A stretch of 64,000 bases of DNA. Source: Flavobacterium sp. Lineage in GTDB: Bacteria > Bacteroidota > Bacteroidia > Flavobacteriales > Flavobacteriaceae. Shown one piece after another: positions 35,524-44,773 of this stretch (position 1 is its first letter; each line of letters begins with the position of its first letter). Under the pieces are notes generated by a model. That model was given only the letters and a program-made list of their open reading frames with translations. It had not been told where the DNA came from and ran no database searches. The stretch is taken from NCBI RefSeq assembly GCF_027531905.1, contig NZ_JAPZSU010000008.1:1-64000 (forward strand), read 5' to 3'. The translations under genes and the position numbers were made by a program.

Positions 35524-37746
35524 TTAAGTATTGTAGACTCTAGTTACTTTTTCTATGCCGTCTATTTTTTTGATGTTGTTGATCATTTTCTTGAGAATGG
35601 CATTGTTTTGAACAATTACCGCTACTTGACCATGAAAAAGCCCTGCATTGGTACTCAAGGAAATACTTTGAATGTTGACATGCATATTGTTTGAAATTAC
35701 TTTTGTAAGTTGGTTGGTCAATCCAAGTATATCCATTCCTGTAATATCGAGTAGTGCCTTAAACTCTTCTTGCGTAGAGTCGATCCATTTGGCAATCATG
35801 ATGCGATAAGCATAGTTAGACTGCATTCCTATGGCATTTGGACAATCTTTTTTGTGTACTTTAATGCCTTCATTTATAGTAACAAAGCCAAAAACATCAT
35901 CTCCGGGAATTGGGTTGCAACAGGGGGCTAATTTGTAATCTAATTTGTCATGCTCTGTGCCAAAAACTAGTAAATCATAATTAGTATTGATTTCTGGTTT
36001 GTGAATGTCGGCGTCAGCTGTATTTTTTGGATTGCGTTTGATTTTATTTTTGAAAAAATTGATGAAAGTGTTACTTTTTTTAGCTGCAAAATCTTTCAAT
36101 TGCTGATTTTCAATGGCTCCAATTCCTACTCTATAATACAAATCCAAACTGGTTTTGAGTTTGAAGAAATTCACTAACTCATTGGTAACGGATTCGCTGA
36201 GGGTGATTTTTAAATGTTTTAGCTTACGGGTAAGTATTTCTTTTCCTTCTTCAGCAATTTTTTTGGTGTTTTCGTTGAGAACGTTTTTAATTTTTGTTTT
36301 TGCTCTTGAAGTGGTCACATAGTCCAACCAGTTAGCGGTTGGTTTTTGGTATTGCGAAGTAATGACTTCTATTTGGTCACCACTTTTGAGTTCATAATTC
36401 AGCGGCACTAGTTTTCCGTTAACGCGAGTTCCTCGGGTTTTAATTCCTAGTTCAGAGTGAATACTAAAGGCGAAATCCAACGAGGTAGCGCCTTTTGGGA
36501 GTGATTTGATTTCTCCTTTTGGAGTAAATACAAAAATCTCTTTAGAATAGAGATTCATTTTGAAATCTTCTACAAAATCAACGGCGTTTGTTTCAGAATT
36601 TTCTAAAGCTTCTCTCAGTAAGTTTAGCCAAACATCTAAGCCACTTTCTTCTGAGGCACCATTTTTATATTTGTAATGCGCTGCATAGCCTTTTTCGGCA
36701 ATTTCGTCCATTCTTTCACTTCGCACTTGCACTTCTACCCAGCGTCCTCTAGGTCCCATAACGGTAATATGCAAAGCTTCATAACCTGTTGATTTTGGAG
36801 AGGAAATCCAATCTCTCAAACGGCTTGGGCTAGGTCTGTAGTGATCGGTAACTATTGAGTAAATTTTCCAGGCAAAAAATTTCTCTTCATTAGGTAATGC
36901 TTTATACACTATACGTAAGGCAAACTTATCGTAAACTTCGTCAAAACTTACATTCTGAGCCTTCATTTTTCTACGAATAGAATAAATTGATTTAGGTCTA
37001 CCCTTGATAATGTATTCAATTCCTTCTTGGTCCAAAGAATTTTTTAGTACATCCGAAATATCTTTGATATAGGCGTCTTGTTCTTCTTTGGTTTCTTTTA
37101 TTTTACTGACAATTTCATTGTATATCTCGGGTTCAGTATATTTTAATCCTAAATCTTCTAATTTGGTTTTGATGTTGTACAATCCCAATCGATGCGCTAA
37201 AGGAGCATAAATATATAAAGTTTCAGAAGCGATTTTGGTTTGTTTATCCTCACGCATCGAATCCATAGTTTGCATATTGTGCAAACGATCGGCAAGTTTG
37301 ATTAAAATTACCCGAACATCATCGTTCAAAGTAAGAATCATTTTTCTGAAATTTTCTGCTTGAATGGAGGCATTTAAGTCTTTTTGAACCAATGAAATTT
37401 TGGTAAGTCCCTCGACCAATTGAGCAACTTTTGGATTAAAAAGGCGTTCAATATCTTCAACGGTCATTGGTGTATCTTCGACCACATCATGAAGTAAGGC
37501 AGCAGCTATAGAGGTGGCACCTAAACCAATTTCTGAAGCCACAATTTTGGCCACAGCAATGGGGTGAAAAATATAAGCTTCCCCTGATTTTCTTCTTTGG
37601 TCTTTGTGAGCATCTACAGATACGTCAAAAGCTTTCCGAATTAGTTTTTTGTCGGTAGGCGTCAACGTTTGATAACTGATTCGCAATAATTCTTTGTATT
37701 CTTGCGCAATCGCTTTGTTTTCTTTTTCTATTTCTAATTCTGTCAT
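35524..37746 (-). CDS. rsh: Bifunctional RelA/SpoT-type (p)ppGpp synthetase-hydrolase
   Basis: Makes and degrades the stringent-response alarmones. 740 residues. The HD hydrolase domain (AYIFHPIAVAKI, LLHDVVED with H86-D87) is intact and is followed by the synthetase domain (GRPKSIYSIRRKM, DKFALRIVY, DYIxxPK-like WISSPKSTGYEALH). Then come a TGS domain (FVFTPKGEIKSLPKGATSLD), a zinc-finger-like CCNPIPGD region and a C-terminal ACT domain. Both activities look functional. The ATG at 37746 is chosen over the TTG at 37761. It heads a minus-strand run rsh, fur, purA. Confidence 0.96.
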   Translation of the reverse strand: MTELEIEKENKAIAQEYKELLRISYQTLTPTDKKLIRKAFDVSVDAHKDQRRKSGEAYIFHPIAVAKIVASEIGLGATSIAAALLHDVVEDTPMTVEDIERLFNPKVAQLVEGLTKISLVQKDLNASIQAENFRKMILTLNDDVRVILIKLADRLHNMQTMDSMREDKQTKIASETLYIYAPLAHRLGLYNIKTKLEDLGLKYTEPEIYNEIVSKIKETKEEQDAYIKDISDVLKNSLDQEGIEYIIKGRPKSIYSIRRKMKAQNVSFDEVYDKFALRIVYKALPNEEKFFAWKIYSIVTDHYRPSPSRLRDWISSPKSTGYEALHITVMGPRGRWVEVQVRSERMDEIAEKGYAAHYKYKNGASEESGLDVWLNLLREALENSETNAVDFVEDFKMNLYSKEIFVFTPKGEIKSLPKGATSLDFAFSIHSELGIKTRGTRVNGKLVPLNYELKSGDQIEVITSQYQKPTANWLDYVTTSRAKTKIKNVLNENTKKIAEEGKEILTRKLKHLKITLSESVTNELVNFFKLKTSLDLYYRVGIGAIENQQLKDFAAKKSNTFINFFKNKIKRNPKNTADADIHKPEINTNYDLLVFGTEHDKLDYKLAPCCNPIPGDDVFGFVTINEGIKVHKKDCPNAIGMQSNYAYRIMIAKWIDSTQEEFKALLDITGMDILGLTNQLTKVISNNMHVNIQSISLSTNAGLFHGQVAVIVQNNAILKKMINNIKKIDGIEKVTRVYNT

Positions 37747-37835
37747 AACGGCATGGTTCAATTTCTAAAACTAAACAATTATTGTGGGACTTGCAACTGC
37801 GAGTTAGTCTTTCTGTTTTGAGATTTTTGGAGGTA

Positions 37836-38621
37836 TTAAAATCCTCTTTGTCTTTTGGCTTCGAAAATCAGAATAGCCGCCGCAACCGAAACGTTCATCG
37901 AATCAATCTCGCCTTGCATCGGGATAATGATGTTTTGTGTAGCTGCATCGCGCCATTCTTGTGTTAATCCTGTAGCTTCTGTTCCCACGACCAAAGCGGT
38001 AGGCTTAGTATAATTTTCAAGATGATAGCTATTGGAGTTTTGTAAAGTAGCGCAATAAAAACTAATATTTCTTGCTTTCAAAAAAGCAATGATTTCCTCC
38101 GTACTGCCTGTGGCGATTTGGTTGGTAAACAAACAACCGACGCTCGAACGAACGATATTAGGGTTGTACAAATCACTTTTGGGATTGGCAATGATTACGG
38201 CGTCCAAATTAGCGGCATCTGCCGTTCGTAATAATGCGCCAATATTGCCTGGTTTTTCAGGAGCTTCGGCAACCAAAATCAATGGGTTTTCGGAGAGCTT
38301 TAAATCTGATAACAAAGTCGATTTGGTTTTGGCTACAGCCAAGACACCTTCAGTAGAATCTCTGTAAGCCAGTTTTTCATAAACTACCGAAGTAATTTCG
38401 ATTAAATCTGCATTTGGAGCCAATTGTTTGGTTTGGTTTTCTGAACAAATTTCGGGAACAAACAATAAGGTTTCAATTTCGTATCCGCCTTTAATGGCAA
38501 TGCTAATTTCTCTTTGCCCTTCAATCAAGAAAGTGCCCGTTTGTTTACGAGCTTTGGCTTTTTCTTGCAATAAAACCAAGGATTTGATATACGGATTTTG
38601 TATAGAAGTAATTTGTTTCAA
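37836..38621 (-). CDS. TrmH/SpoU-family RNA 2'-O-methyltransferase
   Basis: 261 residues of the SPOUT class. An N-terminal substrate-binding domain (IKSLVLLQEKAKARKQTGTF, LIEGQRE) precedes the knot domain with ILVAEAPEKPGNIGALLRTA, IIANPKSDLYNPNIVRSSVG, LVVGTEATGLTQEW and the motif IIPMQGEIDSMNVSVAAAIL that binds S-adenosylmethionine. It methylates ribose in rRNA or tRNA; the exact site is unknown. The frame opens with TTG at 38621 and holds no ATG before the conserved start, so TTG initiation is likely. Confidence 0.9.
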   Translation of the reverse strand: MKQITSIQNPYIKSLVLLQEKAKARKQTGTFLIEGQREISIAIKGGYEIETLLFVPEICSENQTKQLAPNADLIEITSVVYEKLAYRDSTEGVLAVAKTKSTLLSDLKLSENPLILVAEAPEKPGNIGALLRTADAANLDAVIIANPKSDLYNPNIVRSSVGCLFTNQIATGSTEEIIAFLKARNISFYCATLQNSNSYHLENYTKPTALVVGTEATGLTQEWRDAATQNIIIPMQGEIDSMNVSVAAAILIFEAKRQRGF

Positions 38622-38743
38622 GCTTTTTTTAATGACAAAGATACATATTGTGTGGGTTTTGTTTAAAATTCTGAACCAAGAAAATCACTCAGATCAATTC
38701 CATTTCAAATCAATGTCTTTTTACAAAGTATAATTCTTTACTT

Positions 38744-38771
38744 TTGATACAATTTTTACATTTTAATTTAG
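38744..38771 (+). promoter_or_regulatory. Near-consensus promoter of the cation-channel gene
   Basis: TTG at 38744-38746, 17 bp, then TAATTTAG at 38764-38771, one base off TAnnTTTG. The ATG of the channel gene is 19 bp downstream. Confidence 0.45.
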
Positions 38772-38789
38772 CAACTTAAAAGTTACTGT

Positions 38790-39404
38790 ATGACATTTTT
38801 TGAGGCATTAGACTTAGTCGGAACATTGGCATTTGCCATATCTGGAGCACTTACAGCGCTTCACAAAAGAATGGATCCTTTTGGGGTTTTAATTATCGCC
38901 TTTGTTACTGCCGTTGGTGGGGGTACGCTTCGAGACGTCTTGATTGGTAGGACACCTGTGGGTTGGATGCAAGATTTGAATTATTTATATATCATAAGTT
39001 TGGGCTTTGTTTTAGTGTTGATTTTCAGAGGAAATTTACATCGGTTTAAATTATCAATGCTATTCTCGGATAGCATTGGTTTGGGAGTTTTTACTTTAAT
39101 TGGAATTCAAAAAGGACTCGATTTTGGGATGCATCCGTTTATTTGTGTGGCACTGGGTACTATGACCGCTTGTTTTGGTGGTGTTATCAGAGATGTTTTG
39201 TGTGCAGAAATCCCCGTCATTTTTAGAAAAGAAATTTATGCAACGATATGTATTTTTGGAGGTTTTGTTTTTTTTATGTTAGAGCAAGGAAACTTCCCTG
39301 ATCAATTCATTCAGTTAGTCACCTCTTTGGTGATTATTATTATTCGATTGTTGGTGGTCAAATTCAATTGGTCGTTGCCTACATTGGATTTAAAATTGAA
39401 ATAA
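38790..39404 (+). CDS. TRIC-type (UPF0126) cation channel protein
   Basis: 204 residues with seven hydrophobic helices and two internal repeats. Each repeat carries the glycine-rich kink motif: TAVGGGTLRDVLIGRTPVG and ACFGGVIRDVLCAEIPVIF. This is the YadS/UPF0126 pattern, now known as prokaryotic trimeric intracellular cation channels that conduct potassium. A glycine channel in the inner membrane is the probable role. The next gene begins 2 bp after its stop with a GTG. Confidence 0.88.
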   Translation: MTFFEALDLVGTLAFAISGALTALHKRMDPFGVLIIAFVTAVGGGTLRDVLIGRTPVGWMQDLNYLYIISLGFVLVLIFRGNLHRFKLSMLFSDSIGLGVFTLIGIQKGLDFGMHPFICVALGTMTACFGGVIRDVLCAEIPVIFRKEIYATICIFGGFVFFMLEQGNFPDQFIQLVTSLVIIIIRLLVVKFNWSLPTLDLKLK

Positions 39405-39406
39405 AA

Positions 39407-40357
39407 GTGAAAAATTATAGTGTCAGGCCTTATCAAGAAAGCGATTATGAGCTTTGGAACACCTTTGTGAGTGCCGCATACAATGCAACCTTTTTGTTTC
39501 ATAGGGACTTTATGGAGTACCATCAAGATCGATTCGATGATTTTTCATTGTTAGTATTTGATAAAGTTAAATTGGTCGCAGTCTTACCCGCCAATAGAGT
39601 AGACAACAAGGTATATTCACATCAAGGATTGACATACGGCGGATTGGTGTATGCTTCCAAATTAAAAATAGAAAAGATAGAAACGATTCTGGATTTGTTA
39701 TTTGATTTTTTCAAAAGCAAGCGAATAGAACATTTTTATTTACATCCAATTCCTTCGTTTTATTTAGGACAAGGCAATGCAGCAATTGACTTTTTTTTGA
39801 TGAAAAAAGGAGCGCAATTGTACCGAAAAGAAATGAATATGGTCGCACATTTGCCTCAAGAGATTCCAATTTCTAAAAGTAAATTAAAGCATTTTAGACG
39901 GACAGAAGTATTAGGATTGAGAGTAGTAGAAGAAACTAATTTTCAGCCTTTTTGGGAAAAAATTCTAGAGCCAAGATTAGTAGAAAAATACGATGCAAAA
40001 CCAGTTCATAGCTTAGCAGAAATTCAATTGCTTCACGAAAGATTCCCCAAAAATATCAAACAATTTTCAGCTTATTTAGAGGATAAGATTGTAGCAGGAA
40101 TCACCATTTTTGAATTTGAAAACGGAGTAAAATCGCAGTACGGTGCCACTTCCAAAAAAGGTGAAAAATACCGCGCCTTGGATTTTTTATTCATTTCTTT
40201 ACTAGATATTTTTCAAAAAAAGGGCAAACTTTTTTTTGATATGGGAATTGTAAATGACTCTGGCGAAAAAGGATTTCATAGCGGCTTATTACAGCAAAAA
40301 GAAGAATTGGGTTGCACGGTATGGAGTCAGGATTTTTATAAAAACTCCTTAAAATGA
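39407..40357 (+). CDS. GNAT/FemAB-like acyltransferase, polysaccharide cluster
   Basis: 316 residues from the GTG at 39407 (VKNYSVRPYQESDYELWNTF). That GTG begins 2 bp after the channel stop; ORF extension to 39368 would overlap it. Features such as FVSAAYNATFLFHRDFMEYH, LTYGGLVYASKL, KSKLKHFRRTEVLGLR, and a second half with GITIFEFENGVKSQYGATSK, FLFISLLDIFQKKGKLFFDM match FemAB-like N-acyltransferase folds with two GNAT halves. It overlaps the aminotransferase by 4 bp (ATGA). Acylation of the 3-amino sugar is a reasonable guess; the sequence does not prove it. Confidence 0.75.
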   Translation: MKNYSVRPYQESDYELWNTFVSAAYNATFLFHRDFMEYHQDRFDDFSLLVFDKVKLVAVLPANRVDNKVYSHQGLTYGGLVYASKLKIEKIETILDLLFDFFKSKRIEHFYLHPIPSFYLGQGNAAIDFFLMKKGAQLYRKEMNMVAHLPQEIPISKSKLKHFRRTEVLGLRVVEETNFQPFWEKILEPRLVEKYDAKPVHSLAEIQLLHERFPKNIKQFSAYLEDKIVAGITIFEFENGVKSQYGATSKKGEKYRALDFLFISLLDIFQKKGKLFFDMGIVNDSGEKGFHSGLLQQKEELGCTVWSQDFYKNSLK

Positions 40358-41463
40358 TACGATTTCTAGACTTAAAAAAAATAAACGAACGGTATGAAAC
40401 GGCATTTCAAGACACATTGAAATCGGTTTTAGAGCGTGGTTGGTATATTTTAGGCAAAGAAGTCGAAACCTTCGAAAATAATTTTGCAACCTATTGTAAA
40501 ACCCAACATTGTGTGGGAGTGGGCAATGGTTTGGATGCTTTGATTTTGATTTTTAAAGGCTATATCCAATTAGGAAAATTGCAAAAAGGGGATGAAGTTA
40601 TTGTCCCAGCCAATACTTATATTGCAAGTATTTTAGCTATTCTAGCTGCTGATTTGGTTCCCGTTTTGGTCGAACCCAAATTAGAAACTTACAACATTAA
40701 TCCTGATTTGATTCCAGAAAAAATAACGCCAAAGACCAAAGCTATTTTGGCGGTTCATTTGTATGGTCAGTTGGCAGAAATGGAGCGAATTAATGCTATC
40801 GCCACTGAACATAGTTTGATTGTTGTGGAAGATGCAGCGCAAGCTCACGGAATAGAAAGAAATTCTAATTTTGAAATTCCAAATTCCAAAACCAGAATCT
40901 GGGCTGTTGCCTACAGTTTTTATCCGAGTAAAAATTTAGGAGCTTTGGGCGATGGAGGAGCGGTTGTTACCAATGATGCTAAATTGGAGAAAGTGATACA
41001 ATCCCTTCGTAATTATGGTTCCGAAACAAAATATCTGAACGAATTTATTGGTGTAAATTCAAGATTGGATGAAATTCAAGCCGCTTTTTTGAACCTGAAA
41101 TTATCTAATTTAGATGCAGATAATGATAAGCGAAGAAGTATTGCCAAACGTTATTTGACCGAAATCAAAAACGATAAAATCATCTTGCCATTTTGGGATT
41201 TTTCTAAAAATCACGTTTTCCATTTGTTTGTGATTCGAATTTCAAGAAGGGCTGAATTACAAGTCTATTTACAACAACACGGCATCGAAACAGCAATTCA
41301 TTATCCCATTCCGCCGCACAAGCAAAAGGCTTTGACACAAATGAATGCACTCTCGTTTCCCATTACCGAGAAGATACACGAGGAGGTTTTGAGTATTCCG
41401 CTACATCCAGCTCTAGAGGATGAAGAAGTTAGTGCTATTATCAATGCATTAAACCAATATTAA
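40354..41463 (+). CDS. DegT/DnrJ/EryC1-type sugar aminotransferase (FdtB/QdtB-like)
   Basis: Pyridoxal-phosphate enzyme that aminates a keto-sugar nucleotide. 369 residues, with the cofactor lysine in YSFYPSKNLGALGDGGAVVT (K of SKN). Other segments are GVGNGLDALILIFKGY, EVIVPANTYIASILAI, VEDAAQAHGI and LRNYGSETKY. Combined with the FdtA-like cupin at 44770 it suggests a dTDP-3-amino-3,6-dideoxyhexose (Fuc3N or Qui3N) route. An unusual NSNFEIPNSKTR insertion sits before the active-site lysine, encoded by an AAATTCCAAATTCCAA-type repeat. Start ATG overlaps the upstream stop by 4 bp. Confidence 0.9.
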   Translation: MIRFLDLKKINERYETAFQDTLKSVLERGWYILGKEVETFENNFATYCKTQHCVGVGNGLDALILIFKGYIQLGKLQKGDEVIVPANTYIASILAILAADLVPVLVEPKLETYNINPDLIPEKITPKTKAILAVHLYGQLAEMERINAIATEHSLIVVEDAAQAHGIERNSNFEIPNSKTRIWAVAYSFYPSKNLGALGDGGAVVTNDAKLEKVIQSLRNYGSETKYLNEFIGVNSRLDEIQAAFLNLKLSNLDADNDKRRSIAKRYLTEIKNDKIILPFWDFSKNHVFHLFVIRISRRAELQVYLQQHGIETAIHYPIPPHKQKALTQMNALSFPITEKIHEEVLSIPLHPALEDEEVSAIINALNQY

Positions 41464-42768
41464 TTGCTGATTTTGACCCATTTTAAGAATAAGTATTTGA
41501 AGTTTTTTAAAGAAAATGATCTATTCAAGGTGCTGAGTGTGAATTCACTTTCGGTAGGAACTACTTTTGTATTGGGTTTTATCTCGAACAAGGTGGTTGC
41601 GGTTTTTTTAGGACCCTCTGGAATGGCAATATTGGGCAATTTCAGAAATCTGGGTGCGATGCTAAAATCCGTTGCAACGCTTGGTATTAGTACTTCTTTG
41701 GTAAAATTAGTAGCTGAGAACAAAGAAAATAAAAAAGCAATTTCGGAATTGTATGCTACTTTTCTATCCGTTTTTTTTATTATTTCTTCTTTATTAGCCA
41801 TTGGGGTTTTCTGTTTTGCGGAGGCTATCGGACAGCTTTTGTTTCATTCCAACCAATGGACTACTCCAATCCGAATAGTAGGTTTGTCTTTGCCTTTGGT
41901 CTTGCTTAATACGTTTTGGTTAGCCATTTATAATGGATTGGAACAGTTCAAAACTATTGTTTTGGTGCAATTGGTTTCTTCTGTTTTGGTTTTTTTGGTT
42001 ACCATAAGCTTGATTTATTTTCATACCATTAGTGGTGCGGTGTGGGCAATTGCTTTAAGTGAATTATTGATGGTTCTTGCTACTTTTGTTTTCGTCATAA
42101 AAGACAAACGCCTTTTTCAATTTCACTTTCGGTTTTTTATTAAAAAAGAATACGCGACGGCGATTCAAAAGTTTTCTGCGATGGCTTTGCTTACGGCCAT
42201 TATTGCTCCGTTAACACTGCTTTTGATACGGAATGCAATTACTGAAAATTATTCTTTAGTCGAAGCTGGTTTTTGGGAAGCCACCACCAAATTATCTAGT
42301 TTTTATATGCTTTTTTTTACTTCTGGATTGTCATTGTATTATATGCCAAAATTAGCGTCATTGTCAACCGAGGACGCTTTTAAGCAAGAAGTAAAGGTGT
42401 ATTTTTCGTCTTTTGTTCCTTTGTTTTTAGTAATGTTATTGGTTTTGTTTTTTGCCAAAGAATGGATTTTGAAGTGGGTATTCACACCAGAATTTTTGAA
42501 GTTACAATCGGTATTGATTTGGCAATTTTTAGGTGATTTTTTTAAAATACTAACTTTAGCTTTTGGCTACCAAATTTTGGTCAAAGCACGACTCAAAGTT
42601 TATTTTTTTCTTGAAATAACTTTTAATTTGAGCTATTTAGTGCTATCACTGTATTGGATAAAAACGCGAGGATATGAAGGAGCGATTCAAGCGTATTGCT
42701 GTGCTAGTGCCTTAGGTTTTGTATTGATTTTGTTAGTGTTTAGAAAACTCTTTTTACCGAAGAGTTAA
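41464..42768 (+). CDS. Wzx-type polysaccharide flippase
   Basis: 434 residues with about twelve hydrophobic helices. It resembles O-antigen/teichoic-acid translocases of the MOP superfamily (VLSVNSLSVGTTFVLGFISN, SGMAILGNFRNLGAMLKSVA, TLGISTSLVKLVAENKENKK). It moves lipid-linked oligosaccharides across the inner membrane. The frame opens with TTG at 41464, directly after the aminotransferase stop. No in-frame ATG precedes the conserved region, so TTG (41464 or 41473) is the probable start. Its end overlaps the converging glycosyltransferase gene by 4 bp. Confidence 0.85.
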   Translation: MLILTHFKNKYLKFFKENDLFKVLSVNSLSVGTTFVLGFISNKVVAVFLGPSGMAILGNFRNLGAMLKSVATLGISTSLVKLVAENKENKKAISELYATFLSVFFIISSLLAIGVFCFAEAIGQLLFHSNQWTTPIRIVGLSLPLVLLNTFWLAIYNGLEQFKTIVLVQLVSSVLVFLVTISLIYFHTISGAVWAIALSELLMVLATFVFVIKDKRLFQFHFRFFIKKEYATAIQKFSAMALLTAIIAPLTLLLIRNAITENYSLVEAGFWEATTKLSSFYMLFFTSGLSLYYMPKLASLSTEDAFKQEVKVYFSSFVPLFLVMLLVLFFAKEWILKWVFTPEFLKLQSVLIWQFLGDFFKILTLAFGYQILVKARLKVYFFLEITFNLSYLVLSLYWIKTRGYEGAIQAYCCASALGFVLILLVFRKLFLPKS

Positions 42769-43904
42769 AGTTTCCAAGCCGCAAGATATTGCTTTGCGAT
42801 TTTTTTATAATGATGTTCTTTTTCTATGAATGCTCTTGCTCGTTCTCCAATTTCCTTTAGTTTACTTGGGTTTTCGATTAAGTGGGATAATTGGTTCACA
42901 AGGTAATCTTTATCTGGTAGCGTGTGAATTGCTACATTTTCATTTAAACCATAATAATTCATAAACGCCTCGCTTGCACCCGTAAAAACTACTTTTCCTT
43001 TTGCCATAGCTTCCAAAGCGTTATACCCTTGGTCCATAGCATAAATTTGGTCCAGCACGATATGTGCTTTATTATACAGGCTGATGTAAGCTTCATAGGG
43101 TTGGTTTTCGCAAATAGAGATACAAACTTTAGTGCCGTATTTTTTCTCAATTTCGGCCAATGCTTTTTCAAAATAAGGTATTCCTTTTTTAATATAACTG
43201 CCTCGATTAATGCCCAAGAAAATCACAACGGGTTCAAGATGGTTTATGGCTTCAAAAGAAATCTTTTCACAATTGACTGGATTAGGAATCAAGGGTGCAT
43301 TGAATCCCATACGTTCCATCGGAATTTTATAATCCATATCAGAAGTCGTCATCGATTGACAATTTTGTGCTAACCATTCGAAGGTTTTTCGATACTGAGG
43401 TTTGGTGTATTTTAGAGGGTAATAAAAATGATTTTTGAGTGTAGCATCTTCAAAAAAAGGCGTCAAAATAGAATAAGGCAATTCTTTTTTTAGCAAATAA
43501 TCAATGACGGGCGTTTCGTCACCGCAAACCACCAAACTTCGACTTTTTATATTTTGAAATAACTTGCGATATAGAAATCTCGAAACCCAAGGAAAAGTGG
43601 CTAATGCATCTGAATTGATGAGTTGAACATGGTCAAATTTATTAAGTTTTGGAAGTAAAAAGTAAAAACGAATCGCATGTTCTATCTGTTCAGTTTCAAT
43701 TCGACTTACACTGTAAATAAGGTTTCTTATTTTCTTAAAAAACCAATTACTATTGGTGATTTGGGCTCGAATTGAATAATCAGAAGGGAAGTTTTTGAAA
43801 GCATCACCCGAGGCTACAAGTACCACTTCATGACCCAATGCCACCAAGCCTTCTTTTAAAGAATTGTGCAACCTGCTGTATTCGCCAATCAAAAGTATTT
43901 TCAT
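42765..43904 (-). CDS. Glycosyltransferase family 1/4-like protein
   Basis: 379 residues, GT-B fold. The N-terminal part begins MKILLIGEYSRLHNSLKEGL VALGHEVVL-like, and the donor-binding half contains PVVIFLGINRGSYIKKGIPY, KAHIVLDQIYAMDQGYNALE and AMAKGKVVFTGASE (E-x7-E region). It likely adds a sugar to the surface polysaccharide. It is on the opposite strand to its neighbours and its 3' end overlaps that of the flippase. It is divergent from the glycosyltransferase at 43949. Confidence 0.85.
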   Translation of the reverse strand: MKILLIGEYSRLHNSLKEGLVALGHEVVLVASGDAFKNFPSDYSIRAQITNSNWFFKKIRNLIYSVSRIETEQIEHAIRFYFLLPKLNKFDHVQLINSDALATFPWVSRFLYRKLFQNIKSRSLVVCGDETPVIDYLLKKELPYSILTPFFEDATLKNHFYYPLKYTKPQYRKTFEWLAQNCQSMTTSDMDYKIPMERMGFNAPLIPNPVNCEKISFEAINHLEPVVIFLGINRGSYIKKGIPYFEKALAEIEKKYGTKVCISICENQPYEAYISLYNKAHIVLDQIYAMDQGYNALEAMAKGKVVFTGASEAFMNYYGLNENVAIHTLPDKDYLVNQLSHLIENPSKLKEIGERARAFIEKEHHYKKIAKQYLAAWKL

Positions 43905-43948
43905 TTACAAACCCTATTTTTCTATATTTGTGTAAATGTAAGAACAAA

Positions 43949-44773
43949 TTGAATATTCGCTATACAAAAGAGGCTGTTGAAATTATAATTGCAACGATGA
44001 ATAGGGATTCGTTGGATTTTTTGATTCCGATGTTTCCTTTTGCTCATTTTGCTGATTTTTCAATTTTAATCGTCAATCAAACCCATGAAAATGCTATTTT
44101 GACCTCCGATTTTCCTACTGTCAAAGTCATTAATTCCTTTGAAATAGGGCTGTCTAAAAGTAGAAATTTGGGATTGAAAAATTCCCGAGGAGAAATTTTA
44201 ATTTTGGCAGATGATGATGAAGTATTTCAACCTGATTTTATAGAAACAATTGTCGCTGCTTATGAACTGTTTCCTGATGCAGCAGTGATTAGTTTTCAGA
44301 TTGAAAACGAAAATAGGAAGTTGTTTAAAAAATATCCAAAAAAAAGTCAAATGTTTTTAAAACCATTGACTTTGTTTTCTGTGATGTCTATTGAAATAAC
44401 GATAAATAAAGCCATTTTGGACGCCTCAGGAATTGAATTTGATACTCATTTTGGATTAGGAGCGATCTTTGAAATGGGGGAAGAGACCATTTTTTTAATG
44501 GATTTGTACCGTCAACAACAGCAAATTTCTTTTGTTCCCAAAGTTATTGCTTCGCATACAGACAAAACAACGACAGATAAAGTATCATTTTTGCAGCGGT
44601 ATTACATTCAAGGCGCTTTTTTGAAACGTATAGGAATGAGCAATTGGATTTTTCGCGTTTTACAAAAAGTGTTTTATGATGTAAAACAGAAAAAGATAAG
44701 GCTAAAAGAAACACCCAAAGCCATTCAATTTGCGTTTAATGGGCGCAAAAATTATTTAGAAATTACCCAATGA
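43949..44773 (+). CDS. Family 2-type glycosyltransferase
   Basis: 274 residues, GT-A fold. The nucleotide-sugar part reads VEIIIATMNRDSLDFLIPMF, FEIGLSKSRNLGLKNSRGEI and ILILADDDEVFQPDFIETIV, where DDDE supplies the metal-binding acids. No ATG matches the family start: a TTG at 43949 gives LNIRYTKEAVEIII, and an ATG lies only at 43997 inside the first beta strand. The upstream part of the open frame overlaps the divergent glycosyltransferase and is not coding. It overlaps the next gene by ATGA. Confidence 0.8.
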   Translation: MNIRYTKEAVEIIIATMNRDSLDFLIPMFPFAHFADFSILIVNQTHENAILTSDFPTVKVINSFEIGLSKSRNLGLKNSRGEILILADDDEVFQPDFIETIVAAYELFPDAAVISFQIENENRKLFKKYPKKSQMFLKPLTLFSVMSIEITINKAILDASGIEFDTHFGLGAIFEMGEETIFLMDLYRQQQQISFVPKVIASHTDKTTTDKVSFLQRYYIQGAFLKRIGMSNWIFRVLQKVFYDVKQKKIRLKETPKAIQFAFNGRKNYLEITQ

